From Ramicandelaber brevisporus (lineage: Eukaryota > Kickxellomycota > Ramicandelaberales > Ramicandelaberaceae), in assembly GCA_025201865.1 (NCBI GenBank), contig MU602874.1, positions 1 to 38,362 on the forward strand: 38,362 nt of DNA. The letters run 5' to 3'. The notes under the pieces are model-generated. The model had not been told where the DNA came from. It made no database searches and worked only from the letters and a program-made list of their open reading frames with translations. Shown piece after piece: positions 9,119 to 18,291 of this stretch (its first letter is position 1; each line of letters begins with the position of its first letter). The position numbers were made by a program, and so were the translations under genes.

Positions 9119-9894
9119 ATGTGTGCGTGTGTGTGCGTCTGTCGATATCTTATGTGGACAAAAGTACTCACGCCGCCACCCCACCGTCCCCGCTACAATT
9201 GACGCTACAGGTACTATTGACAACCGGCAGAAGTTCACAGTACAATGCTAGGAAGAAAAGAAAAAAAAACACTGTTGAAAGTGCGAAGAAGAGGGGAGAG
9301 GTGCACAAGCGCAAAACAAGTACACGGTCAACGGGCACAGAAGAGAGTAGGAGAATGGCATGGATTGGAGGTAGTCAGTAGCCAGCAGAAAGTGAGGTAG
9401 ATATACGTAGTTGCAAACCGAGAGGTTGAGAGTGCACACATTCGGGATTTGGGTCACAATATGTTCGGGTAACCCGGATTTGGAAGCTACTGCTCCGAAA
9501 GGGAACTTGTTTGAAAGAATCAACTGTGTCTGTCCCTGAAAGAAGTATTTATATTACCGCCACTTTTATGAGTAAACAAACAAACAAAGATACGAACATA
9601 TATACGAACAAGTACTCTGTAGAGCTTATTAACCACATGCGTTATTAGTCACTGTGATACCTTAAGTGTTCTACTAACAAACACTCTAAACGATTTGGTC
9701 AATCGGCGAGAATAGAGTCAGAAAATCGCCAGATTGCGCGATATCTTGCATCACCACCGAGTAATTTGGCTGGTGACTCAACTGCATATCCACAGGTCGC
9801 TATCTTGGCCAGCAAGACGAGGGCTGATGGTAAGCTTGTTATCTCCACAAACAAACCTCCTTCATTCGCAACCAAAGAAAAAAGAAACAGCAAT

Positions 9895-9926
<32 letters not shown>

Positions 9927-9938
9927 GATCTTCACGAG

Positions 9939-11606
9939 ATGACCAGCACAACTACACACACTGCTGGTGCTGCTTCGTTGCAGCCTGAGAATCCGTACTG
10001 TGCTCTTGTCCGTAACCAGCGCATTCTCACCGTCCCATCATTTGTCCTTGAATGCGGCATCACGCTGCGCGATGTGCCAGTCGCCTACAAAACCTTTGGC
10101 ACTCTGTCCGAGTCTCGCGACAATGTCATGTTCATTTGCCACGCTCTCACCGGCTCTGCCGACGTCTCCGATTGGTGGGGTCCACTTCTTGGCCCAGGTC
10201 GTGCCTTCGACACCTCTCGCTTCTTTGTGGTGTGCTGCAACGTCTTGGGTTCGCCATATGGCACTGCCAGTCCCGTTACCGTCAACCCTGAAACGGGTGA
10301 GCTGTACGGACCTGGGTTCCCGGTTGTGACTGTACGGGATTCAGTGCGCCTGCATAAGATTGTGTTGGATGAGCTCAAAGTTAAGCAAGTGGCCGTGTGT
10401 CTTGGTGGATCAATGGGCGGCATGCAGGTGCTGGAGTGGGCTCTTGAGTATCCGGACTTTGTGCGCTGCATTGTGCCGATTGCAACCTCAAGCCGTCATT
10501 CTGCGTGGGGCATCAGCTGGGGCGAGGCGCAGCGTCAAGCGATCTTCTCGGACGTCACGTTCCAAGGCGGCAACTACTGCTACACTGGCACCGACGATGC
10601 CGAAGCCGCCAGCGATGACAGTAGTCCACGCGAAGCTTCAGCAGTGACCGTCAAGCTCTCTGAGGAAGAATCGTACCAGTTCAAGCAGCCGTTCCATGGA
10701 TTGGCAGCTGCTCGCATGTCTGCTCTGCTGACGTATCGCTCTCGTGACTCATTCGAGTCTCGTTTTGGCCGCAACATCCAGCAGCTGCTCGGACGTGCCT
10801 CCATCCTGTCCAGTAGCAGCGGTACCACCATGACCGCTGGCACCATCTCACCTACTGCCAGTACTAGCGGCCGTCGTCGTAGCCGTGCTTCTCCATCTGG
10901 TAGCGAGCCCCATTCCCCCACAGTCTCCAACCACACTGTCGCACCTTTCTTGTCGACGTTCGAAGCCTCTACCGCCGCTGCAGCAGCTCCAACCTCAGCC
11001 TCAGCCTCAGCCGCGACTGCCAGCTTACCAACCCCATCCCCAACTCCAGCGCCACCAACAGCCTCTGGCCAAAAGACTCCTTCTCTGTTTACCGCTCAGA
11101 GCTATCTGCGTTACCAAGGCGAAAAGTTCGTGAACCGTTTCGATGCCAACTGTTACATTGCCATCACGCTCATGATGGATACCCACGACATTGCTCGCCC
11201 GCGCCATCTTCCGGCCGATGCATTGGCTTCCTACAAACCATCCACTGACGCCATCCACGCCACTCTGCGCAGTATCAAACAGCCAAGCTTGGTTATTGGT
11301 ATTGGATCCGACGGTTTGTTCACCATTGACGAGCAGCGTGAGATTGCCACTCACATTCCAGACTCGCAGCTTGAAGAGATTCAAAGCCCAGATGGCCATG
11401 ATGGATTCTTGCTCGAGTTTGAAACACTGGATCGGCTCATCAAGGACTTTTTGAAGCGTAAATTGCCAGAGTTTATGACCGAAACCTCGCACGGCTTGAC
11501 AATTGACGTGGATGCTGCTGCTGCTGCGGCTGCTCAAGAGCTTGAAGAGGATCATGGACCGAGCTTGGGCGGCGAGATTGGCGATGCCGATATCTTGCAG
11601 TGGTGA
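9939..11606 (+). CDS. MET2: Homoserine O-acetyltransferase
   Basis: A 555-residue alpha/beta-hydrolase enzyme predicted to acetylate homoserine with acetyl-CoA, the committed step to homocysteine and methionine in fungi. The N-terminal half has the family sequence VAYKTFGTLSESRDNVMFICHALTG, a Gly-rich turn LGSPYGTASP, and the nucleophile elbow GGSMGG with Ser158. The rest of the triad is Asp458 (GIGSDGLF) and His487 (SPDGHDGFLLEF). Between SRHSAWGISWGEAQRQAI and FDANCYIAITLMMDTHD the protein carries a long Ala/Ser/Pro/Thr insertion (about residues 285-380) in the lid region; fungal Met2 proteins are known to be longer than bacterial MetX there. The start is the first ATG after a CAACAG-rich leader. 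It is convergent with OTU1. Confidence 0.94.
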   Translation: MTSTTTHTAGAASLQPENPYCALVRNQRILTVPSFVLECGITLRDVPVAYKTFGTLSESRDNVMFICHALTGSADVSDWWGPLLGPGRAFDTSRFFVVCCNVLGSPYGTASPVTVNPETGELYGPGFPVVTVRDSVRLHKIVLDELKVKQVAVCLGGSMGGMQVLEWALEYPDFVRCIVPIATSSRHSAWGISWGEAQRQAIFSDVTFQGGNYCYTGTDDAEAASDDSSPREASAVTVKLSEEESYQFKQPFHGLAAARMSALLTYRSRDSFESRFGRNIQQLLGRASILSSSSGTTMTAGTISPTASTSGRRRSRASPSGSEPHSPTVSNHTVAPFLSTFEASTAAAAAPTSASASAATASLPTPSPTPAPPTASGQKTPSLFTAQSYLRYQGEKFVNRFDANCYIAITLMMDTHDIARPRHLPADALASYKPSTDAIHATLRSIKQPSLVIGIGSDGLFTIDEQREIATHIPDSQLEEIQSPDGHDGFLLEFETLDRLIKDFLKRKLPEFMTETSHGLTIDVDAAAAAAAQELEEDHGPSLGGEIGDADILQW

Positions 11607-11912
11607 ACAGCAGCTACAACTTTTTCATTATCATCATTTCCTTACTTCCTTACTTTCATTTTGCTTTCTTATCGTAACAGGACGATTACACTTTATCAGT
11701 AACTCACAAACACAACCACCAAAAAACATTATCATCATACCTTTCATATACTTTTCATTTTCAGTTTTTCATCATTTAAAAAAAGACAAGGACTTTACTT
11801 TTATTAGGATAGATAATGATTAAAAGAAGGATAACGATAATGATAACGATAACTAAAGCTAAATAAAGGTGTTTATAAAGAGACTTTGAGATGATGGAGA
11901 TGTGTTTTTCTT
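11607..11912. terminator. Convergent 3' flanks of MET2 and OTU1
   Basis: A 306-bp AT-rich gap between two converging genes. An AATAAA at 11862-11867 on the plus strand is a candidate MET2 poly(A) signal. No RNA gene or repeat was seen. Confidence 0.45.
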
Positions 11913-13076
11913 TTAATATTCTTCGAAGCTTGAATGGCCTGTTTCGTTCGCATGAGTAATCGCGTCTTTCTGGCCCTTTAACCCAGCTTTGCAAATTGAA
12001 CACTTCAATGTAAAGTTCGCAGTGTCTGTAAAGTCCCTTCTCCTTTGCATCTCTTCTGCAACTTTGACTGCACAGTCCAGTACTCGATCGCCTTCTTTGC
12101 CGGCATTGAACACGGTTTGATCAAAGTCCTCCGGATCCCCAATTGACTGAGCCATTGCAATTGCATCAAAATGGATACCCGAGTAAATAATAATGACTCT
12201 GTCATTCACTTTGCTCTCGTCTGTCGGCCGGAATCGATCCACTCTCAGAGTCTGCACATCAATCGAACAAATTTCAATTCCATAGTGTTCGGCAAACACT
12301 GCCAGCTCTATAGCACCACCCCAGCTTGAAGGCTTTTGAATCCACTGACTGTATTCCACAGGCGGTTTGCCCAGTATGGCTTCGTTGTAATCAATTGGCT
12401 TCTGTAGAATGGCAGCTGCGGCAATCTTGCGAAGTTCGGGAACGAGAGCAAGGTTACGTTTGACTGTGTACGCAATTGCACGGAAAAGACAGCTGTTATC
12501 GTCCTCCATGACACGCAGACGCACAATATACTGAGAGTCGAGACGGACATATGGCGGGTTGGTGGCAGACTGGTTACTGCGTGGTTTGCGCGTTAATGTT
12601 AATGGCTGTGGAGACTCTGAGCGCTGCTTCTTTGGTGGAGGTTGTTGGCTGTGCTGCTGCTGCTGTTGTCGCTGCGGCTGTTGTTGCTGTTGTGGTGGTA
12701 GAGAAGATGGCGCACTCAACGATGACTTGGGCTGTACATTAGACGCGGCTGGTGAGCTGGCTGCCAGCGATGTAACCTTGTTCTTCTTGGCAAGTGTAAC
12801 CAATTCTGCCGATTTTGTGAAGATGCTGCCCAGCAATGTATTATCTGGCGCATTGATGCTCTTGGGAGGGAATCCAGCCTTGACATCGACGTTATCTGGC
12901 GACGTATCGAGCAATGCCGCCGACAGCTCGAGCAGCTCCAGGAAGCTGGATTGCTTCGTAAAGTCGCTCACTGTGACTGTGCCCTTGTCGTGTCGAAGTC
13001 GCAAGTTCAGCTTCTGTGCTCCTGCTCCTCCAGCTGCCACTGCCGCTGCTGTTGTTGAAGTTGTGGTAGTTGCCAT
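11913..13076 (-). CDS. OTU1: OTU-family deubiquitinase, OTU1/YOD1 type
   Basis: A 387-residue cysteine protease predicted to trim ubiquitin chains from substrates handled by Cdc48/p97, including ERAD clients. The order is that of yeast Otu1 and human YOD1: an N-terminal ubiquitin-like (UBX-like) region (about 20-105, LNLRLRHDKGTVTVSDF), a Q/S/P-rich linker, the OTU domain (about 188-310) and a C-terminal C2H2 finger (about 359-382, CSICKAGLKGQKDAITHANETGH pattern). The catalytic Cys196 lies in EDDNSCLFRAIAY and the catalytic His302 in YSGIHFDAIAM. The start is the ATG at 13076-13074; the open frame extending upstream has only a GTG and looks like leader. It shares a 610-bp divergent promoter with NOT3/5. 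Confidence 0.93.
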   Translation of the reverse strand: MATTTTSTTAAAVAAGGAGAQKLNLRLRHDKGTVTVSDFTKQSSFLELLELSAALLDTSPDNVDVKAGFPPKSINAPDNTLLGSIFTKSAELVTLAKKNKVTSLAASSPAASNVQPKSSLSAPSSLPPQQQQQPQRQQQQQHSQQPPPKKQRSESPQPLTLTRKPRSNQSATNPPYVRLDSQYIVRLRVMEDDNSCLFRAIAYTVKRNLALVPELRKIAAAAILQKPIDYNEAILGKPPVEYSQWIQKPSSWGGAIELAVFAEHYGIEICSIDVQTLRVDRFRPTDESKVNDRVIIIYSGIHFDAIAMAQSIGDPEDFDQTVFNAGKEGDRVLDCAVKVAEEMQRRRDFTDTANFTLKCSICKAGLKGQKDAITHANETGHSSFEEY

Positions 13077-13686
13077 TCGGTTATTGTGTCTGGAAGTGCG
13101 ATAGGTGTATGCGTATGGCGCTCGTGTACACTCTAGTGTGGAGATGCGTGAAGTTGTGTCGATGACGCGTGGCGGCACAGGGAAGCTCAAAGAAGAGAGA
13201 CGAAGACGAAGAAAAAATGACGAACAATTTGCGTGCGTCTTGCTCACTTTACCAGTTTTCTTTTTTTTTTTTGCCTCTCGTACAACACTCTATTCCTTGC
13301 TGCACGCTCAAAGTCAAGAGAACCAGCCTTCTTCAACATTGCCTTCGAACATACACACCTACTTGCCACCCACTAGGCCCTTGATCGTTGTCTCGTGCTG
13401 TAGATCATAGTACTGAAGCGCGATCTATACGCAAAGAAGAAGCAGCAGACGCAGTATCATTCTAATCTACCACCAGCAACAGCAGCATCAACCGAGTCTA
13501 CTATCTCTTGGTGGCGATTACTTCCCACACACACACACACATAACTCCACGGCAAACTCCCTTCAGTGTACTACATACAGCATACAACATAGCTAGCAAC
13601 TATTTTAGCTTGACTCACGTACAGACGGCTCCTACAACTACCAGCACAGACACGAGAACGACGAATACGACTGTGTTGATTCAGCG
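13077..13686. promoter_or_regulatory. Divergent promoter between OTU1 and NOT3/5
   Basis: A 610-bp gap with no gene. It has a T-run at 13259-13271, a CAGCAACAGCAGCATCAACC stretch around 13470-13492 that may be part of the NOT3/5 leader, and a short (AC)n run near 13528-13542. No other conserved element was recognised. Confidence 0.45.
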
Positions 13687-16178
13687 ATGGCAGCAAGACG
13701 GTTACAAGGTACGTTAATCTTTGATTGATATAGCGAGACTCCTGAGTGTCATTTGGAGAGGCTCTCCTTGTCTGGAACTCGTCTTTTTTCTTTTGTTTTG
13801 TGCCATGAATCAGATTCTGGAGAGACTCTGGACAGACTCTGGTGTGTGCATATATACTGACAGTTTGTGATGTATTCTACTTTGACTACTACTGCTGCTG
13901 TTTTTTTTTTTTACTGAATTGATTGATTACAGCTGAGATTGATCGATGCCTGAAAAAGGTATCGGAAGGGATGGAGGAATTCGAGATTATCTACGATAAA
14001 GTGATGAATGCACCCACACATGCTCAAAAGGAAAAGCTAGAAACTGATCTCAAGAAGGAAATCAAGAAGTTGCAAAGATGTAGAGAGCAAATTAAAGGAT
14101 GGCTGGCAACAAATGAGATCAAAGACAAGCGAGAATTGACAGAAACTCGCAAGTTAATTGAGAAGCAAATGGAGAAGTTCAAAGCAGTGGAAAAGGAAAT
14201 GAAGACAAAGGCATTTAGCAAAGAAGGATTGGCGCAAATGACCAAGATTGATCCAAAGGACAAGGAGAGAATGGAGGCTCGCCAATGGCTAACAGAGTCC
14301 GTGGATAGTCTACAGACTCAAATCGATCTCAAGGAGGCTGAGCATGAGCAAATTGCCACTCAGATGAATGCAACTGGTAGAAGAGCCACTGGCAAGAAGG
14401 AGCTGGCAGAAAAGTTAAAAGAAATTGAGCACCGAATTGAACGACATAAGTGGCATGTGGGCAGATTAGAACGCATCATGAGACTATTGGAAAATGATGG
14501 ATTAACAGCAGATGAGGCTAATGCAATCAGAGAAGACATTGAATACTATGTAAATTCTAATGACCAGGATGAGTTTGAGGAAGATGATGGAATCTATGAG
14601 AACATGAATTTGGATGATGATGTAGATTTATATGGAATAGTGGACGATTATACCACAAATAACACCAACATTCACACAGAATCTGACACTGATCACTCTG
14701 ATATCGATTCACCTCGTCAGTCCGCATCGCCTCTATCGAACAATATACTGCCTTTGCCCATCATCGCTAAGCCCTCTCAATCAAAGCCTACTGCAACTCT
14801 AATGAAGCGCTCACAAACTACAGCAGCTTCAATTGTATCCTCTTCAAGTATTAGCGGTGGCGTCACAGCATCAGTTGAGCCAATCGGATTAGAACGGAAA
14901 ACAAGTGTAAGAGACTCTAATCCAGGCATCACCGCCAATGCAGCAGTAGCAACAACAGTCAGCGCAGCAGGTGGACTGGTATCAGCAGCAACAGCAGCAC
15001 TAGCAGAACCAGTAATCCGCAGTCAGCCAGTTGTAGCAACAGTTCCACGCACTGGCCCTGGAGACAGCTTACAAGGCGCTTGGAAACTGAAAGGACCTGC
15101 ACGGGAAGTCATCGTCTCTCCGGCCCCTCCTGCCGCTCAGCCAATTGCAACAACACTGGCGCAAGCACTTCCAAAGACTGCTGAGCCATCCAGAGCGCCC
15201 TCAGCCGCACCTCAACAACAGCAACAGCAACAACAACAGCAACAACTGAGCGCAGTATCACCGGTGAGCGTAGCACCTATACCCGCCGCAAGAAGCAGTA
15301 CGGCAGCTCCATCAACAAGTACAATATCAACTGGAGCAGTAACAGCAGTAGTAACAACAGCCACTGCAGCTGCGCCAGCCGCACGGAGCCTGTCGCCCAG
15401 TGAGAGCAAAGCCAAACAACAGCAACAGCAGCAAGCTCAAACAACAGTTGCATCGGCTCTTACAGCTGCTCCAGCAGCCACTTCTGCAAAGGCCGCTGAT
15501 GCCAAGTCGGCTGCGTCTCAGGCGAAGCAAGCAGAGGTGCATCAGCCAACAGCAGCCAGTGATATTCCTTCGTTGCTTGGACTGAGTGCAGGAAGTAGTA
15601 GCAATGCGCCATCGGCCTTCTCAGAGATTGTTGCAGCGATTCGAGACACGTATGCGCTTAATCCAAATGCACCACTGTCAACACCCAATCAGAGACGCCA
15701 ATTCTTCGATGCAAGTGTCCAGTGCATTCCTGATTTATTAGATGGCGAGCACTCCACTCCTTATATTCCTCGTAATCCTGCAGACACTCCGTCCTACTAT
15801 CCGCAGCTGCCTCCATCATCTCTCAAGCTGTCGAACCGTAGACTGTTTGAGCGCTTGAATCTGGAAACTCTCTTCTATATCTTTTATCATCAGCAGGACA
15901 CTCCTCAGCAATATTTGGCTGCCCATGAATTGAAGAAGCAATCGTGGCGTTTCCACAAGCAACATGCCACTTGGTTTCAGCGCTTCAATGAGCCAACCAC
16001 TGTAACAGATGAATTCGAGAAGGGAACCTATGCTTACTTTGATTTTGAAGATGGCTGGCGTCAACGTAAGCGCGATGGATTCTGCTTTGAGTACAAGGAA
16101 TTGGAAGACTCCAATTTGGATTTGCCAAAGAGCGCAAACAAGACAACCACAGCAACTGCTGTTGCTGCTGCTCAGTAA
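13687..16178 (+). CDS. NOT3: CCR4-NOT complex subunit NOT3/NOT5 (two exons)
   Basis: A 755-residue subunit of the CCR4-NOT deadenylation and transcription complex. Exon 1 (13687-13708) encodes only MAARRLQ plus one base. Exon 2 (13933-16178) continues with an Ala codon split across the junction, giving MAARRLQAEIDRCLKKVSEG, which matches the invariant NOT3 N-terminus and fixes both splice sites. The N-terminal Not3 helical domain covers about 8-230 (KEIKKLQRCREQIKGW, NEIKDKRELTETRKLIEKQM). The middle is Ala/Ser/Thr-rich with polyQ runs near 435-446 and 503-508. The C-terminal NOT box (about 637-734) holds FYIFYHQQDTPQQYLAAHEL, WRFHKQHATWFQRFNEP and FEKGTYAYFDFEDGW, which pack against NOT2 and NOT1. 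NOT3 and NOT5 cannot be told apart from a single gene. Confidence 0.95.
13709..13932 (+). other. Phase-1 intron of NOT3/5 (224 nt)
   Basis: The donor is G|GTACGT and the acceptor is TTGATTGATTACAG|CTGAG. A T-run and a CTGAAT branch-like sequence lie just before the acceptor. Removal joins the short start exon to the conserved EIDRCLKKVSEG coding frame. Confidence 0.92.
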
Positions 16179-16723
16179 ACTCTATAACTTCCAACATTTC
16201 TTCCTTTTTCATCTTTCTTCTTCTTCTTTATCTCTATTTGTTTTCTTCTTTTTTTACTATTACTTTCCCCCGTATTTTCTCACTCTTGGCCATTTTTGTT
16301 TAATTTTTATTATGTGGTTATAGCAGCCATTGTCGGCAACGTAGACACTGGCATACTCAATGTAATCAGAGTACTCAAAGTAATCAGTTTAAAAGCATCT
16401 TGAAACTCCATTTTGGGGGCACTGTGTAACGCTTTGGCGGAGTTATTGAGTTATTGAGTTATCGGGCTATTTTTAATTGAAGGGCTAATGGCTGCGCGAC
16501 TAGGGGCACAACGACTGCGGTGCAACCACACAAATCACTGTCTGTGTCTGTGTCTGTGTCTGCGCCAGTGTCTGTATATATCTGTGTGAGTGCGTGCTTT
16601 GTTCTTCAGACGTTTGTCTTTGTCCGGTTTGATTCTGCCTCACAAACTTTTCTTCTTCTTTTGAAGTACCAACAGCAACAACAACAACAATAGCAACAGA
16701 ACAAAGTAAAAGCATTAAAAACG
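16179..16723. promoter_or_regulatory. NOT3/5 3' flank and promoter of membrane paralogue A
   Basis: A 545-bp gap. The first 140 bp are T-rich 3' flank. It then holds a two-copy 16-bp direct repeat (16354-16387), the TTGGCGGAGTT block shared with paralogue B (16434-16444), three GAGTTATT-type units beginning near 16440, a TGTGTC repeat near 16540-16560, and a CAACAACAA-rich leader at 16669-16705. No gene is seen. Confidence 0.5.
16354..16387. repeat. Two-copy 16-bp direct repeat TACTCAA(T/A)GTAATCAG
   Basis: Copies at 16354-16369 and 16372-16387 differ at one base and are 18 bp apart start to start. They lie about 340-370 bp upstream of paralogue A. I did not find the repeat upstream of paralogue B. 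Confidence 0.75.
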
Positions 16724-17863
16724 ATGCCGAACGCTGCCACTGCTGCGGAGAATACTGACGAGAACTTGTTCGTCACTGTTGTCCAGCCTGACGAAAGACA
16801 GCTGCTTTTGGCCAAACAAGACCCAACCTCTGGTATCAACCAGCAGGATGACGATGAAGACGAGGAAGACGCTGACACCGTATACTACTACATCCCCAGT
16901 GACAATGTCGCTAGTAGTGATGCGGATGACAAGGTAGATCCAGCTCCAAAGTTGACCATTCTCCAGTCTCTCCAGGAGGATTTTGTCCGGCTCTTCCCTT
17001 CAGGCATGGGACCGGCCGTCCGAGGCACTTTGGCTGTTTTAGCCTTATTCATCCGATTTGCCATTTACGCCGCTATCACCCTGTTGTTTATCGCGCTGAA
17101 GCTGGTTTTCATGTTTTTGAACTCCAGCATCTTTGCCGCGTTTCTTGCCATTCTCTTTACGGTGGCTGCAACTGGCACTCTCCTCGCTTTCGTCGCTGTT
17201 CCAATCATCCAGTCGTATCCAGCCACCTCTCACATCGAGTTCCTTGCCAACAACTTCATCTACCCTGCGTATACCGCCCAAGCCTGGTCGATTCTCAGTG
17301 AGCAGCCCTCTTATTGCCTTTCCGCGGACCACTCCAACAGTGTAATGAAGCCTGAAGACTTTATCACCGGGACCCAATATGTGACAGCCCGCCGGTCCAG
17401 CGCTACCTATTCCTCTTTATCGCAGCTCACAATCCGCGCGGGTGGTCAAATGCGCTCAAACATTGTCTTCAAAGCTGTTCCAAGCTACAACAACAACTTT
17501 GCCACAATCGAGTACTCTGTCGCTCACAATGGTTCGCATCCAACACACTCCTCGAGTTTCATACAGTACAAAGCTGTAGAGCCAACTGGTTATTATGGTG
17601 AAGACCACCTATTCTGGCTGAATGCTGGCTCGGAAGAACGTCATCAACGTCGTGGTTGGTATCACACTCGAAACGTTGGTTGTGCGTATGCGAACATTAC
17701 AGTGACGATCCCAAGTCGTGTTTCTTCAATGGTCAAGGTGTTTGTAGCAGCGACCAAGCCAAATATAGTGATTGAGGAAAGTGCGCAGGATTTAATCAAG
17801 AGCATTAGAGTCATTGAACCAATCCAACGCAAGCTTTCTGAGCGCACCATTGAAGACAGATAA
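16724..17863 (+). CDS. Tandem membrane protein paralogue A, unknown family
   Basis: A 379-residue protein that I do not recognise. Residues 1-95 are hydrophilic, with an acidic run near 40-52. A DERQLL motif at 23-28 fits the acidic di-leucine consensus [DE]xxxL[LI] used for endosome or vacuole sorting. Residues about 102-164 are strongly hydrophobic and could form two or three transmembrane helices. The remaining 215 residues look like a folded beta-rich domain with the conserved blocks LANNFIYPAY, PEDFITGTQ, IRAGGQMRSNIVFK, HLFWLNAGS, CAYANITVTIP, KVFVAATKPN and SIRVIEPIQRKLS. Two sequons (NGS, NIT) would be glycosylated if this part is lumenal. The next gene is its duplicate. No catalytic motif is obvious, so no function is proposed. 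Confidence 0.85.
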   Translation: MPNAATAAENTDENLFVTVVQPDERQLLLAKQDPTSGINQQDDDEDEEDADTVYYYIPSDNVASSDADDKVDPAPKLTILQSLQEDFVRLFPSGMGPAVRGTLAVLALFIRFAIYAAITLLFIALKLVFMFLNSSIFAAFLAILFTVAATGTLLAFVAVPIIQSYPATSHIEFLANNFIYPAYTAQAWSILSEQPSYCLSADHSNSVMKPEDFITGTQYVTARRSSATYSSLSQLTIRAGGQMRSNIVFKAVPSYNNNFATIEYSVAHNGSHPTHSSSFIQYKAVEPTGYYGEDHLFWLNAGSEERHQRRGWYHTRNVGCAYANITVTIPSRVSSMVKVFVAATKPNIVIEESAQDLIKSIRVIEPIQRKLSERTIEDR

Positions 17864-18291
17864 CTTTGCCTTAAGCTCTACTTTCGAACCTTTACTTTTC
17901 ATTTTTTTTAAATAATAGCAAAACCATGTCCCCTGTATCTTTAGCATGCACCCAACAGTTTGATATTGTTCTTTGGAAGAAGTCTACGTCTCGTCGCCGG
18001 GCTGAATATCAAATTCAAACGTGTCCAGATGCACATTATCTGGCTTGGCATGCGTTGTGTGTTGATTTCTGTGTGAGACGTTTGTGCCGTGTGTACCTTT
18101 GTGCGACTTCTTGGCGGAGTTGTTCCCATCTATTTAATGCGCCATCGCTGCGGTGGCTGGGCAACAAACAAAAAAATAACTGTCTAATCCAATCCATATA
18201 CCTTGTCCTGACCCCGTTCCTTCCCATTGTTTGTTTCCTTCTCACAAACTCCCCCTCTCTCTGTGTTCTATTGTGATAACGCGCAGCAACA
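17864..18291. promoter_or_regulatory. Spacer between paralogues A and B
   Basis: The first 75 bp after the stop are nearly the same as the sequence following paralogue B. The TTGGCGGAGTT block at 18111-18121 repeats that of the A promoter, 181 bp from the B start codon. A pyrimidine-rich run precedes the B ATG. An open frame starting at the conserved ACCATGTCCCC has no protein-like features. Confidence 0.55.

Larger units (their letters stand above)
8734..9938. promoter_or_regulatory. Divergent promoter region between the RhoGEF and MET2
   Basis: A 1.2 kb gap without a convincing gene. From left to right it holds the CAA/CAG-rich leader of the RhoGEF (about 8771-8800, minus-strand sense), three adjacent short tandem arrays at 9001-9072, a 12-bp palindrome with a CACGTG core at 9107-9118, a GT-rich stretch to about 9140, and the CAACAG-rich MET2 leader at 9886-9926. 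Small open frames here are low-complexity. Confidence 0.5.

Noticed and set aside
17926-18276. 116-codon open frame between the membrane paralogues
   Set aside because: It begins at the ATG inside the conserved 3' UTR block, while the matching ATG after paralogue B is followed by a stop within a few codons; no protein-like features.
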